From positions 248,001 through 312,000 of the forward strand of contig JAXLTD010000004.1 in the NCBI GenBank assembly GCA_046330225.1: a stretch of DNA of 64,000 bases. The letters run 5' to 3'. Origin of the DNA: CANJIV01 sp046330225. Its GTDB lineage: Bacteria > Actinomycetota > Thermoleophilia > Solirubrobacterales > Solirubrobacteraceae. Positions 17,895 to 27,040 of the stretch are shown piece by piece; the stretch's first letter is position 1, and every line of letters starts with the position of its first letter. Made by a program: the position numbers and the translations under genes. The notes below the pieces were generated by a model, which was not told the origin of the DNA, did no database searches, and worked only from the letters and a program-made list of their open reading frames with translations.

Positions 17895-18755
17895 GTGGCC
17901 CGCCTGCGCCCCATCTTCGCCGTCCTCCTGCTCCCCGCCGTCTTCGCGATCGCCGCCTGCGGCTCCAGCGACAGCGGCTCGAAGTCCGACGGCACCACGG
18001 TGTCGGTGAACTGCGACAAGGGGAGCCTCTCGCTCGTCAAGAGCGGGCAGCTCACGCTCGCGACGGACAAGCCGGCGTTCCCGCCGTACTTCGTCGATGA
18101 CAACCCCAGCAACGGCAAGGGCTTCGAGAGCGCGGTCGCCTACGCGATCGCCAAGCAGCTCGGCTTCACGCCGGCGGAGGTCAAGTGGACGGTCGTGCCG
18201 TTCAACTCCTCCTACGCGCCGGGGCCGAAGAAGTTCGACTTCGACGTCAACCAGATCTCGATCACCCCGCAGCGGGCGAAGGTCGTGGCGTTCTCCTCCC
18301 CGTACTACACGGCCCCGCAGGCCGTGGTCGCCGCGAAGGGGTCGAAGTACGCGACGGCGACGTCGTTCGCCGACCTCAAGGACGCCACGATCGGCGTGCA
18401 GGTCGGGACGACGAGCCTCAAGGCCGTCCAGGACGAGATCAAGCCCAGCCAGCAGCCCAAGGTGTTCAACGACTCCAACGACGTCGTGACCGCGCTGAAG
18501 AACAAGCAGGTCGACGCCGTCGTGATCGACCTGCCGACCGCCTTCTACCTCACGGCGGCGCAGGTGCCGGGGTCGAAGATCGTCGGCCAGTTCTCGGTGC
18601 CGGGCGGCGACAAGTGGGGCGCGCTGCTCGCCAAGGATTCGAAGCTGAAGCCCTGCGTGGACATCGCCCTGGCGAAGCTGAGCAGCTCCGGTGAGCTCAA
18701 GCAGATCACCGACAAGTGGATGGGCGCCGCAGCCGGCGCGCCGGAACTGCGCTGA
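17895..18755 (+). CDS. Amino-acid ABC transporter substrate-binding lipoprotein
   Basis: A 286-aa family 3 periplasmic-type binding protein. The signal peptide ends in a lipobox (FAIAAC) and is followed by a Ser/Gly/Asp linker, so it is a lipid-anchored receptor outside the membrane. SBP_bac_3 features include LTLATDKPAFPPYFVDD near the start, FDFDVNQISITPQRAKVVAFSSPYY, IGVQVGTTS and VDAVVIDLPTAFY. The GTG at 17895 is chosen because AAAGGA lies 8 bases upstream and the signal peptide starts there; a further 29 codons upstream are open but not signal-like. First gene of a three-gene importer. Confidence 0.93.
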   Translation: MARLRPIFAVLLLPAVFAIAACGSSDSGSKSDGTTVSVNCDKGSLSLVKSGQLTLATDKPAFPPYFVDDNPSNGKGFESAVAYAIAKQLGFTPAEVKWTVVPFNSSYAPGPKKFDFDVNQISITPQRAKVVAFSSPYYTAPQAVVAAKGSKYATATSFADLKDATIGVQVGTTSLKAVQDEIKPSQQPKVFNDSNDVVTALKNKQVDAVVIDLPTAFYLTAAQVPGSKIVGQFSVPGGDKWGALLAKDSKLKPCVDIALAKLSSSGELKQITDKWMGAAAGAPELR

Positions 18756-18774
18756 GTCCGTCGAATAGGGGCCC

Positions 18775-19650
18775 ATGGGCCACGAAATGCCCGCGGCGGC
18801 AGGGACGGCGGCGGGCGCGGATCGCCGCGCGGTCCGCGCCGCCGCGAAGCGGCGCCGCCAGCGCCGCGGCGCCGCGGTCGCCGCGGCCTCGTCGGTCGTC
18901 GTGCTCGGCGGCCTGGCCGCCCTCATCCTCACGAGCCCCGGCTGGCCCGACGTCCAGGAGACGTTCTTCTCCTGGTCGGCGTTCAAGACATCCTTCCCCG
19001 ACGTCCTGAGCGGCTTCTGGCTCGACATCAAGCTGTTCCTCGCCGTCGAGGCCGTCGTCCTCGTGCTCGGCCTGGCCGTGGCGCTGTCGCGGGTCGCGCG
19101 CACGCCGGCCCTCTTCCCCCTGCGCCTCCTGGCCGCGACGTACACCGACCTGTTTCGCGGCATCCCGACCATCCTCGTCGTGTACCTCATCGGCTTCGGG
19201 GTTCCGGCGCTCGGGCTCGCCGGCCTGCCCACCGACCCGATCGTCCTCGGCGGCTTCGCGCTCGCGCTGTCCTACGGCGCCTACGTCTCCGAGGTCTACC
19301 GCGCCGGGATCGAGTCGATCCACCCCAGCCAGCGGGCCGCCGCGCTGGCACTGGGGCTGACCGGCGCCCAGTCGCTGCGCCACGTCGTGGTCCCGCAGGC
19401 GATCCGCCGCGTGGCTCCGCCGTTGCTCAACGACTTCATCGCGCTGCAGAAGGACGTCGCGCTCGTGTCGATCCTCGGGCCGCTCGAGGCGTTCCGTGTC
19501 GCCCAGATCCAGGCCGCCGGGAACTTCAACTACACGCCGCTGATCGCCGCGGCGTTCCTCTACCTCTGCGTGACGTTTCCGCTCGCGCGGGTCCTGGACC
19601 GCTTGCAGGCGAAGTCGCGGCGGGCCGAGAGCGGCGAGGTCCCGGCGTGA
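18775..19650 (+). CDS. Polar amino-acid ABC transporter permease
   Basis: A 291-aa HisM/GlnP-family permease. After an Arg-rich cytoplasmic N-terminus (RRRQRRGAA) come about five or six helices. The family signatures DLFRGIPTILVVYLIGFG and the EAA-like loop SIHPSQRAAALALGLTGAQSLRHVVVPQAIR are clear. It lies 19 bases after the binding protein; its last codons overlap the ATPase start. Confidence 0.95.
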   Translation: MGHEMPAAAGTAAGADRRAVRAAAKRRRQRRGAAVAAASSVVVLGGLAALILTSPGWPDVQETFFSWSAFKTSFPDVLSGFWLDIKLFLAVEAVVLVLGLAVALSRVARTPALFPLRLLAATYTDLFRGIPTILVVYLIGFGVPALGLAGLPTDPIVLGGFALALSYGAYVSEVYRAGIESIHPSQRAAALALGLTGAQSLRHVVVPQAIRRVAPPLLNDFIALQKDVALVSILGPLEAFRVAQIQAAGNFNYTPLIAAAFLYLCVTFPLARVLDRLQAKSRRAESGEVPA

Positions 19651-20396
19651 CCCCGCCGGTCCTGGAGGTCCGCGGCGTCACCAAGGCCTTCGGCGACACC
19701 GCGGTCCTGAGGGGCATCGACCTCGCGGTGGCCGAGCACGAGGCCGTGGCGCTCATCGGCGCGTCCGGATCCGGCAAGTCGACGCTGCTGCGCTGCATCG
19801 ACCTGCTCGCCGAGATCGACGACGGGGACGTCTTCCTCGACGGCGAGGTCATCACCGACCCGGAGGTCGATGCCACCGCGGTCCGGCGAAAGCTCGGGAT
19901 CGTCTTTCAGGCCTTCAACCTCTTCCCTCACCTCACCGTCCTGCAGAACGTCGTGCTCGGCCCGGTCAAGGCCCACGGCGTTTCGAAGCCCGAGGCCGAG
20001 GAGCGGGCCCGCGGCCTGCTGGACCGATTCGGGCTCGCCGACCGGGCCGGGGACCATCCGGGCCGCCTCTCCGGGGGCCAGCAGCAGCGCGTCGCGGTCG
20101 TGCGCGCGCTGGCCTGCCGGCCCCGAGCGCTGCTGCTCGACGAGGTCACGAGCGCCCTGGACCCTGAACTGGTCGGCGAGGTTCTCGCCCTCATCCGGGA
20201 GCTGAAGGAGGAGGGCATGACGATGCTCGTCGCCACCCACGAGATGGGCTTCGCCCGGGACGTCGCCGACGAAGTCTGCTTCCTGCACGAGGGCCGAATC
20301 GCCGAGCGCGGCGCGCCCGAGCGGATCTTCTCCGCGCCCGAGCAGGCCGAGACGCGCAAGTTCCTCGGCCGCCTGCTCGAGGCGGGGCGCCTGTAG
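19647..20396 (+). CDS. Polar amino-acid ABC transporter ATPase (GlnQ type)
   Basis: 249 aa with Walker A GASGSGKST, Q-loop FQAFNLFPHLTVLQNV, signature LSGGQQQRVAVVRAL, Walker B LLLDEVTSALDP and switch ATHEM. The FNLFPH box is typical of amino-acid importers. The Walker B continuation has Val where Pro is usual (DEVTSALDP), which is common in this subfamily. The GTG start overlaps the permease stop. Confidence 0.96.
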   Translation: MTPPVLEVRGVTKAFGDTAVLRGIDLAVAEHEAVALIGASGSGKSTLLRCIDLLAEIDDGDVFLDGEVITDPEVDATAVRRKLGIVFQAFNLFPHLTVLQNVVLGPVKAHGVSKPEAEERARGLLDRFGLADRAGDHPGRLSGGQQQRVAVVRALACRPRALLLDEVTSALDPELVGEVLALIRELKEEGMTMLVATHEMGFARDVADEVCFLHEGRIAERGAPERIFSAPEQAETRKFLGRLLEAGRL

Positions 20397-20407
20397 CCGC
20401 GGGCCGC

Positions 20408-21682
20408 TCAGCCGGCCGCGGCGGCGTCCAGCGCCGCCGCGAACGCCGCCGCGACCTGCTCGAGCTCGGCTTCGGTGACCACGAAGGGCGGCGAGACCTG
20501 CAGCGCGACGCCCCGGATCCCCCGGGTCAGCACGCCGCGCTCGCGCGCGCCGGCCACCACCCGGTTGAGCAGGCCGGGGTCCTCCGCGCGGGCCCCCGCG
20601 TCCAGCTCGACCGCGCCGAGCAGCCCGACGCCGGCGCGCACCTCGCTGACGAGCGGGTGGGCTTCGAGCGGGCGCAGGATGCGGTCGAGCACCGGCTCGA
20701 GCTCGCGCACCCGGTCGCGCAGGCCCTCGCGCTCGATGATCTCCAGGTTCGCCAGGCCGATCGCGCAGCACGCCGTGTGGCCGGAGTACGTGTAGCCGTG
20801 CCGGAAGATCGCGCCGGTCCCACTCCAGAACGGCTCGCAGACCCGGGGGCCGACGATCACGGCGCCCAGCGGGGCGTAGCCCGAGGTGAGGCCCTTCGCC
20901 GCCGTGATCATGTCCGGGTCGATGCCGTAGCGCTCGGACGCGAACCAGTCGCCGAGCCGGCCGAAGCCGCTGACGACCTCGTCGGCGATGAAGAGCACGT
21001 CGGCGTCGCGGCAGATCGCCTGGATCTCCTGGAGGTAGCCCTCGGGCGGCGCGATCACGCCGCCGGCGCCGATCACCGGCTCGCAGAAGAACGCGCCCAC
21101 GCGGTCGGGGCCGAGACGGTCGATCGCGGCGCGCAGGGTCGCGGCATCGTCCCAGGCCACGCGCTCGACGGTCGGCACGAGCGGGTGGAAGACATCGAGA
21201 TTGGAGGGGATCCCGGCCAGGGAGGTCCCGTAGGCGTTCATCCCGTGGTAGGCGTGCTCGCGCGACAGCACGATCTCCTTGTCGGGATGGCCGACGGCGC
21301 GCCAGTAGGCCCGGACGAGCTTGGCGGCAGTGTCGATCGACTCCGAGCCCCCGCTGGTGAAGAAGACCTTGGCATCGGGAAGGTGGGTGAGGGACGCGAC
21401 CTTGGCCGACAGCGCCTCGGTCGCCGGCGTCGTGTAGCGCTCGAAGGTCTGGTAGGCCGCGAGGGTCCGGATCTGCTCGGCGGCGGCGTCGGCGATCTCT
21501 GCGCGGCCGTGGCCGACGTTGCAATACCAGAGGCTCGCGATCGCGTCGAGGTAGGCCGTGCCGGCGTCGTCCCACACCGTGGAGCCTTCGCCGCGGACGA
21601 TCGTGACGCGGCCCGACTCGGCCAGCGCGGCGACATCGGCAAACGGGTTCCAGTAGCTCGTGGTGGCGGTGGTCGTCGTCAT
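20408..21682 (-). CDS. Class III aminotransferase (omega-aminotransferase family)
   Basis: A 424-aa PLP enzyme. Visible elements are SLWYCNVGHGR, the phosphate-binding FFTSGGSESIDTAAK, HAYHGMN, CEPVIGAGGVI, the cofactor aspartate in ADEVVSGFGR and the Schiff-base lysine in TAAKGLTSGYAPLGAV. Such enzymes transfer amino groups from omega-amino acids or diamines to pyruvate or 2-oxoglutarate. Lying next to an amino-acid importer on the opposite strand, it may help catabolise the imported compound, which is inference. The ATG at 21682 follows a -AGGATCCTC- region. Confidence 0.92.
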   Translation of the reverse strand: MTTTTATTSYWNPFADVAALAESGRVTIVRGEGSTVWDDAGTAYLDAIASLWYCNVGHGRAEIADAAAEQIRTLAAYQTFERYTTPATEALSAKVASLTHLPDAKVFFTSGGSESIDTAAKLVRAYWRAVGHPDKEIVLSREHAYHGMNAYGTSLAGIPSNLDVFHPLVPTVERVAWDDAATLRAAIDRLGPDRVGAFFCEPVIGAGGVIAPPEGYLQEIQAICRDADVLFIADEVVSGFGRLGDWFASERYGIDPDMITAAKGLTSGYAPLGAVIVGPRVCEPFWSGTGAIFRHGYTYSGHTACCAIGLANLEIIEREGLRDRVRELEPVLDRILRPLEAHPLVSEVRAGVGLLGAVELDAGARAEDPGLLNRVVAGARERGVLTRGIRGVALQVSPPFVVTEAELEQVAAAFAAALDAAAAG

Positions 21683-21809
21683 GAGGATCCCCTGGGTCGT
21701 GTCCGGGCGAAGGCGCCGCCCGGACTGTACGGCGGCGGGCCTTCGCCGTGCCGTCGCAGCGTCGGCCGCGCGGCCGGACGGTTCGGCGGCCGCCGGACGG
21801 CGCGCCCTC

Positions 21810-22406
21810 TCAGCCTTCGCGCTCGGCGACCAGCCGCCGGAGCTCGCCGACCACGCGGGCGAGCTCGTCGGCGAGCGGGCCGGGCTGCCGCGCCGCGAAG
21901 ATCTCCACGAGACGGCCGTAGTACCACAGCTGCCCGTCCCGGCCGGCGCTGAAGCGGCCCCAGAGCGCCGGCCCCAGCGAGCGGTAGTCGAACAGGATCG
22001 CGCGGGCGTTGTGCAGCTTGTCGGCCAGCGACACCCGCAGGACGCCGGCGTCGGTCTCGGCCTCGAGGTGCGCGAGGTAGGCCTCCTTGCGCTCGCGCCA
22101 GGGGGCCTTGCGGGCCGGGTCCGGGTCGGTGCTGTCGCTGCAGGCCAGCACGAGGTCGGCGACCCGGTCGCCGAACTGGGTGCGGATCAGCCTGGCGGTC
22201 GGAAGGCCGCCCTGGTCCTCGACGGCGTCGTGCAGGATGGCGGCGATCGCCTCGTCCTCGGATCCCCCGTCGTCGAGCACGAGCGAGGCGACCGCGAGCA
22301 GGTGCGAGAAGTAGGGGATCTGCGTGCCCTTGCGCACGTCGCCCATGTGGAGGACGCGGGCCTCGTCGACGGCCTCCGAGAAGCGGTCAGTGAGCTCGGT
22401 CCGCAT
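21810..22406 (-). CDS. HD-domain phosphohydrolase, RelA/SpoT-hydrolase-like
   Basis: A 198-aa metal-dependent phosphohydrolase of the single-domain ppGpp-hydrolase (MESH1-like) type. It has the histidine in PYFSHLLAVASLV, the HD pair in AAILHDAVEDQGG, and the downstream ADKLHNARAILFDY. No synthetase or TGS domain follows, so at most it degrades alarmones or similar nucleotides. The ATG at 22406 is closest to the homology start; longer starts would run into the divergent exporter gene. Confidence 0.85.
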   Translation of the reverse strand: MRTELTDRFSEAVDEARVLHMGDVRKGTQIPYFSHLLAVASLVLDDGGSEDEAIAAILHDAVEDQGGLPTARLIRTQFGDRVADLVLACSDSTDPDPARKAPWRERKEAYLAHLEAETDAGVLRVSLADKLHNARAILFDYRSLGPALWGRFSAGRDGQLWYYGRLVEIFAARQPGPLADELARVVGELRRLVAEREG

Positions 22407-22420
22407 CGCGCCACTGAGCG

Positions 22421-22434
22421 TACCCTTCGCCGCC
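22421..22434 (+). promoter_or_regulatory. Possible -10 of leaderless EamA transporter transcript
   Basis: TACCCT at 22421-22426, 8 bases before the ATG, without a Shine-Dalgarno. The short divergent gap (28 bases) leaves little room for another arrangement. Confidence 0.35.
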
Positions 22435-23337
22435 ATGACCCGCCCCGAGGCACCGCCCGGGCCAGGCGGCATCCGTGCGCTGCACGCCGTCCCGGCCCCG
22501 ATGCTCGTCGTGTTCGCGACGATGTCGGTGCAGTTCGGCGCCGCGCTGGCGGCGACCCTCTTCGACGATCTCGGGCCGGCCGGGACCTCGGTGCTGCGCA
22601 TCGGGCTCGCCGCCGCGTTCCTGCTCGCCGTATGGCGCCCGCGGGTGCGGCGCATCGCTGCGGCCGACCTGCGGCTGGCCGGAATCTTCGGCCTGGTGCT
22701 CGGCGGGATGAACTTCGCCTTCTACGAGGCGCTGGCTCGCATCCCGCTCGGCATCGCGGTGACCGTCGAGTTCCTCGGCCCGCTGGCGGTCGCGGTCATC
22801 GGCTCGCGCCGGCGCCTCGACATCCTGTGGGCGATCCTGGCCGCCGCCGGCGTTGCGCTCATCGCCTCCCCTGGGGGCACGTCGGTCGATGCCGCCGGCC
22901 TGCTGCTGGCCGGCGTGGCCGGTGCCTGCTGGGCGGCCTACATCGTGCTCGGCGTGCGGCTCGGGCGCGTGTTTCCCGACGGCTCGGGGCTGGCCCTCGG
23001 CATGGCGGTCGCGACGCTCGTGCCGCTCGGGCCGGGGATCGCCGAGGCGGGCACGGACCTCCTCGTGCCCGCGTTCATCGCGGTCGGCGCCGCCGTCGCG
23101 CTGCTCTCCTCGGTGATTCCCTACACGCTCGAAACGGAGTCGCTGCGCCGCCTGCCGGCCAACGTGTTCGGGGTGCTCATGAGCCTCGAGCCCGCCGTGG
23201 CGGCGCTGGCCGGCTTCCTCGTGCTGGGCCAGGCGCTGGGAGCCCGCGACCTCGCGGCGATCGCCTGCGTCGTCACGGCGAGCGTCGGTGCGACGAGCGT
23301 GGCCGGCGCGGCGACGCGCGCGACGCCGGAGGCGTGA
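22435..23337 (+). CDS. EamA/DMT-family exporter (RhtA-like)
   Basis: A 300-aa integral membrane protein with about ten helices in two EamA repeats. Features include MNFAFYEALARIPLGIAVTVEFLGPLAVAV in the first half and SLEPAVAALAGFLVLGQ in the second, the latter the usual conserved end of repeat two. RhtA-type members export threonine or homoserine, but specificity cannot be read from sequence. Convergent with the M23 peptidase gene, 7 bases apart. Confidence 0.9.
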   Translation: MTRPEAPPGPGGIRALHAVPAPMLVVFATMSVQFGAALAATLFDDLGPAGTSVLRIGLAAAFLLAVWRPRVRRIAAADLRLAGIFGLVLGGMNFAFYEALARIPLGIAVTVEFLGPLAVAVIGSRRRLDILWAILAAAGVALIASPGGTSVDAAGLLLAGVAGACWAAYIVLGVRLGRVFPDGSGLALGMAVATLVPLGPGIAEAGTDLLVPAFIAVGAAVALLSSVIPYTLETESLRRLPANVFGVLMSLEPAVAALAGFLVLGQALGARDLAAIACVVTASVGATSVAGAATRATPEA

Positions 23338-23344
23338 GGCCGGC

Positions 23345-24424
23345 TCAGTCCGCGTGGTGCGCGGAGCCGGAGGACCGCTCCGGCGAGGCGAGCCCGTACA
23401 CCGGCAGGCCCCAGTCCAGCGGCGGCTGGGAGCCGGTGCCCGCAGCGTGCGCAGAGCGGCCGCGCGGCTTGAGCCAGCTCATCGGGTTGGTCACGGGCGC
23501 CCAGGGGGCGGTGCCGAGCCGGACCTCGAAGTGCAGGTGGGCGCCGTAGCAGCGGCCGGTGCAGCCGGTGCGGCCGATGACCTCGCCGCGGCTGACCCGC
23601 TCGCCGACGCTGACCAGGATCTGGGACTGGTGGGCGTAGCAGGTGGAAACCGTGACGTGGGCGACGCAGGTGAAGTTGCCGTAGCCGCCCTGGGAGCTCG
23701 CGATGATCACGCGGCCGGCGGCGACGACGTGGATCGGCGTGCCGCTGCCGACGCCGATGTCGATGCCGGGGTGGCAGGACTCCCAGGCGCGCTGCTCGCA
23801 GTAGGGGCTCGTGATCGGGCCGATCACGGGCCAGGGGAAGCTGCCCTTGGCGGGCTGGCTGCCGGTCGCCGGGTCGCGCGTCGCGCCCGGATCGGGCTTG
23901 GCGCCGATCTGGGTGCCGCCCGTCGTGTCGGCGGCGTGCAGCACGCGCACGACCTGGCGGGAAGGATCGGAGGCGGCGCCGTCGGCGCCGACGAGCTGGA
24001 TCTTGCCGGAGACCGCGGAGTCCGGGACTTCGACGAGCACGGACCGGGCGGAGGACCGGGCCGGCCGGGCGGCGCGGTCGTCGGTCGTGCCGTTGCCGCC
24101 GAGGAAGCGGACGCTCGTGACGCCCGACAGGCGGGCGCCCCGGATGACGACGGTGCCGGTGTCGCGGACGCGCACCGTGCGCACGGTGGCGGCCTTGCGG
24201 CGGTCGGCGCTCGTGACGACGCAGCCCTTGCCGCAGGCGACCGAGGTGATGATCGGCGGATCGAAGAAGCGGGTGCCGCCCGTCGCGGCGGAGTACCCGA
24301 CGCCGCCGCTGGCCGATGCCGACGCGGTCGCTGCCGAGGCCGCCGAAGGCAGCGCGACGGCCAGCAGGCCAGCGGCCGCCATCGAGGCGGCTGCGGTGCG
24401 CGACATGGGCACGGCTCGTTTCAC
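23345..24424 (-). CDS. Secreted M23 metallopeptidase controlled by c-di-AMP riboswitch
   Basis: A 359-aa exported peptidoglycan endopeptidase. The signal peptide ends near PSAASAATA. A middle region (about 55-165) resembles an IPT/TIG beta-sandwich (FDPPIITSVACGKGC, VVIRGARLSGVTSVRFLGGNG). The C-terminal peptidase domain has the zinc motifs HPGIDIGVGSGTPI and HLHFEVRLG, plus YAHQSQILV. It should cut peptide cross-links in the wall. The start lies 25 bases after the end of a ydaO-type aptamer, so expression is expected to respond to c-di-AMP, a known theme for wall hydrolases in actinobacteria. Confidence 0.93.
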   Translation of the reverse strand: MKRAVPMSRTAAASMAAAGLLAVALPSAASAATASASASGGVGYSAATGGTRFFDPPIITSVACGKGCVVTSADRRKAATVRTVRVRDTGTVVIRGARLSGVTSVRFLGGNGTTDDRAARPARSSARSVLVEVPDSAVSGKIQLVGADGAASDPSRQVVRVLHAADTTGGTQIGAKPDPGATRDPATGSQPAKGSFPWPVIGPITSPYCEQRAWESCHPGIDIGVGSGTPIHVVAAGRVIIASSQGGYGNFTCVAHVTVSTCYAHQSQILVSVGERVSRGEVIGRTGCTGRCYGAHLHFEVRLGTAPWAPVTNPMSWLKPRGRSAHAAGTGSQPPLDWGLPVYGLASPERSSGSAHHAD

Positions 24425-24449
24425 GCGGTGATGTGCTCCCGTATCTCGG

Positions 24450-24586
24450 GCCTACGGGGTTAGCTGACGGGCTCGCGCTGATTCGGGCAGCGCTACGGAT
24501 CGATCACGATCCGATTCGCCCCCGGAGCCAGTCCTTCGACTCCAGTGGTTCCCCCGTTCCTTTCGGCCTCCGCGTGGAGGCCGAAA
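24450..24586 (-). ncRNA. c-di-AMP (ydaO-yuaA) riboswitch
   Basis: On the minus strand, directly upstream of the M23 gene, the conserved blocks of the ydaO aptamer appear in order: ACGGGGGAACCACTGG (24557-24542), GGGGGCGAATCGGATC (near 24524-24509), GCCCGAATC (24488-24480) and GAGCCCGTCAGCTAACC followed by CCGTAGGC (24474-24450). The leader opens with a perfect 11-bp hairpin (24586-24576 with 24571-24561). In known cases c-di-AMP binding switches expression off. The rest of this 402-base gap (24587-24826) should contain the promoter and shows no gene. Confidence 0.9.
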
Positions 24587-24826
24587 AGACTCGGCAGTCG
24601 TCTTGCAGGCGTGACCCTACCAAAGGCAGTCCCGGGTGTGCGGCCCTCCTCGGTGCGTGACGACGGTCTCGGGGGAGGTTCGCGCCGCGGCCCGAGAGTC
24701 CTCGCAGCCTCAGCGAACGGCCGGCCGCCCGGGCGGTGTCAGGCGCCGCCATTGGGCGACGACTGGCCTCCTGCGGCCCGGGCCGGGCGCCCCGGCAGGG
24801 ACGCTCGGGAGCCGCCCGGGCCGCGC

Positions 24827-25306
24827 TCAGCCCGCCGGGCGCTCGTAGTCGTGGCGGCCGCCGGACTTGGCGAGCAGCACGACCTCGGCGATCTCGACGC
24901 CCCGCTCGATCCCCTTGACCATGTCGTAGACGGTGAGCGCGGCCACCGTGGCAGCGGTCAGGGCCTCCATCTCGACGCCGGTCTGCGCTGCCGTGCGGGC
25001 CTCGGCGGTGACGGTGACCGTCCCGGAGGCGGCGTCGACCGCGAGGTCGACGCCCACGAAGGACAGGGGGAGCTGGTGGCAGAGCGGGATCAGCTCGTCG
25101 GTGCGCTTGGCGGCCTGGATGCCGGCGATCCGCGCCGTGCCCAGGACGTCGCCCTTCGGCGCGTCGCCGGCGGCCACGGCCGTCGCGGTCTCCGGGGCCA
25201 TGCGGACGGTGGCGCGCGCCACGGCCCGCCGTTCGGTCACGGCCTTGGCGCCCACGTCGACCATCCGGGCGTTCCCGTGCTCGTCGAGGTGGGTGAGCTC
25301 GCTCAT
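24827..25306 (-). CDS. moaC: Cyclic pyranopterin monophosphate synthase
   Basis: A 159-aa molybdenum-cofactor enzyme that, with MoaA, converts GTP to cyclic pyranopterin monophosphate. Diagnostic features are ARMVDVGAKAVTERRAVA, KGDVLGTARIAGIQAAKRT, the LIPLCHQLPL active-site segment, GVEMEALTAATVAALTVYDMVKG and the C-terminal KSGGRHDYER. The ATG at 25306 overlaps the stop of the upstream secreted-protein gene by 4 bases. No other moa genes are in the window. Confidence 0.96.
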   Translation of the reverse strand: MSELTHLDEHGNARMVDVGAKAVTERRAVARATVRMAPETATAVAAGDAPKGDVLGTARIAGIQAAKRTDELIPLCHQLPLSFVGVDLAVDAASGTVTVTAEARTAAQTGVEMEALTAATVAALTVYDMVKGIERGVEIAEVVLLAKSGGRHDYERPAG

Positions 25307-26255
25307 GGGAAGGGCGGCGGCAGCCGGGGGCAGCTCGCCTCGGGGACCTCGGGCCCGAGGCTCGCGACCGTGCGGCTGAGCGCGGTGCCGCCAACCGTAG
25401 CGCCGACGCGCAGCGTGTACGGGCTGTCCAGGAACGCCTCGAACCGCTCGCGGCCGCGCCCGTCGGCGCGCAGGCCGACGACGTCGAGGTCGGCATCCGG
25501 CCGCCCATCGCGGCGGAAGAGCGCCGTCACGGCCGCGGTGCCGGGCGGGCTCACCGCGACGTCCGCGCAGACGGTCACGACGCCGCCGAACGGTGGGCCG
25601 TGCGTCACGGCCACGTCGAGCGCGGCTCCGGCCGCCGATTGCGGGCCCTCCAGCGCAGGCAGCGGAGGGAGGCGGCCGCCGGCCAGGAAGGCCAGCGCCC
25701 GCGCGATCGGGATCAGGCGCAGCTGCGCGGCCGCGACGAGGTCGCGCAGGCCGAGGAACGCGGTGCGGGCCGAGTACCCGGAGCGGGCCCGGATCCGGAC
25801 GGGGTCGAAGGCGCGGCTGCGGCGCAGGGACTCGAGCACCGCCAGAGTGCCAGGGGCGTACGCCGCGGTCACGACGTGCCCAAGCCAGCGGCGCGGCCCG
25901 GCGGGGGCCAGCCGGTCCCCGGCGTCGGGGACGAGCCGCCAGCGGGCCCGTCCGCCGGTGGTCGCGGTCGTCGTGGGCCGGCGGGCGACGATGAGGATGA
26001 CGTTCCACTCGCCCGCAGCCGCAGCGGCCTTCACGCCGCCCAGGACGACCGTGCCGGGCGCGCGCAGCCCGGAGATCGCCAGCCGCGGGCGCCGGCGTGC
26101 GCGGTGCCGGAGCGCACGGCGGCCTGGAAGATGGCGGCGTCGCCCGGCGCGGGCACAACCAGCCGCCCGCCCGGCGGCGTCGCGGCGCCCGCGGCAGGCG
26201 CACCCAGCCCCGCGGCGGCGAGCGCGGCCAGCAGGCACCCGGGCGCACGGCGCAT
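25303..26255 (-). pseudogene. Secreted protein of unknown function, broken by a frameshift
   Basis: From ATG 26255 a signal peptide is read (MRRAPGCLLAALAAAGLGAP, then AGAATPPGG), continuing to about 26100. The remaining homologous-looking protein, about 265 aa from ISGLRAPGTVVLGGVKAAAA to the C-terminus at 25303, lies in another frame. One indel near 26080-26110 would join them to a product of about 317 aa. I recognise no catalytic motif. The style (APGDAAIFQAAV..., NVILIVARR) suggests an exported beta-rich protein. It sits 5 bases after the siroheme gene and overlaps moaC. The break is likely a sequence error, since many neighbours show the same. Confidence 0.6.
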
Positions 26256-26260
26256 CGGCG

Positions 26261-26998
26261 TCAGGCCGGCGCGTGCACGGCCTGCGCGGCCGCGACGAGG
26301 TCGTGCACCGCCTGCGCGTTGCCCTCCCGCAGCAGCGCGATCGGGTCGGGGTCGCCGTTGACGATCGACTCGAAGAAGGCCTTGCGGTCCTGATAGGTGG
26401 GCAGGGTGCCCTTCGCCCAGCCGCGCGCGTCGTTGAGGATCACGGCGAGGTCGGCGTAGGGCTCGCCGAACTGCTCGGCGATCTCGCGCTTCATGCGCTT
26501 GGCCAGGGCCGGAGAGGCGCCGGCGGTCGAGATCGCAATCGCGAGCGGGCCGGTCCGGACGATGGCCGGGAGGATGAAATTGCACAGCGGCGGAACGTCG
26601 ACGACGTTCACGAGCATCGCCCGGCGCTCGGCGTCCTCGTACACCTTGATGTTGACCTCCGAGTCGTCCGTGGCCGCGATGACCATGAAGGTCCCCTCGA
26701 GGTCCTACCGGCTCATACGCGCGCTGCTCCCAGCGGATCGACCCTTCGGCAGCGAGGGCGGCCAGCGCCGGCTCGGCCTCGGGCGCGACGAGCACGACCT
26801 CGCCGCCGCAGGCGAGCAGCCCCTCGGCCTTCTCCAGGCCGATCTCGCCGCCCCGACCACGAGGCAGCGCCGGCCCGTGAGCTTCAGGCAGGCGATGTAG
26901 AACGGCGTCGCGAGCATGTCGCGCACGCAGGACTGGTCGCAGATCCCCTTGCGGAGCTGGCAGACGCACTCTTTTCCGGCGTAGGCCTGGGCGGGCAT
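26261..26998 (-). pseudogene. Precorrin-2 dehydrogenase / sirohydrochlorin ferrochelatase-like protein, two frameshifts
   Basis: A siroheme-synthase N-terminal type protein (NAD-dependent oxidation of precorrin-2, then iron insertion). The N-terminus LATPFYIACLKLTGRRCLVVG reads in one frame from 26917, GEIGLEKAEGLLACGGEVVLVAPEAEPALAAL in a second, and from MVIAATDDSEVNIKVYEDAERRAMLVNVVDVPPLCNFILPAIVRTGPLAIAISTAGASPALA to the stop in a third. Breaks are at about 26855 (a G-run in the dinucleotide loop) and 26700. Each piece is fully conserved, so errors in the sequence are more likely than decay. Starts at 26998 (adding a Cys-rich leader, KECVCQLRKGICDQSC) or 26917 are possible. Confidence 0.82.
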
Positions 26999-27040
26999 GG
27001 TCTGGACAATGTAGACGCTCGTAAGCTTCACGAGGATCAC

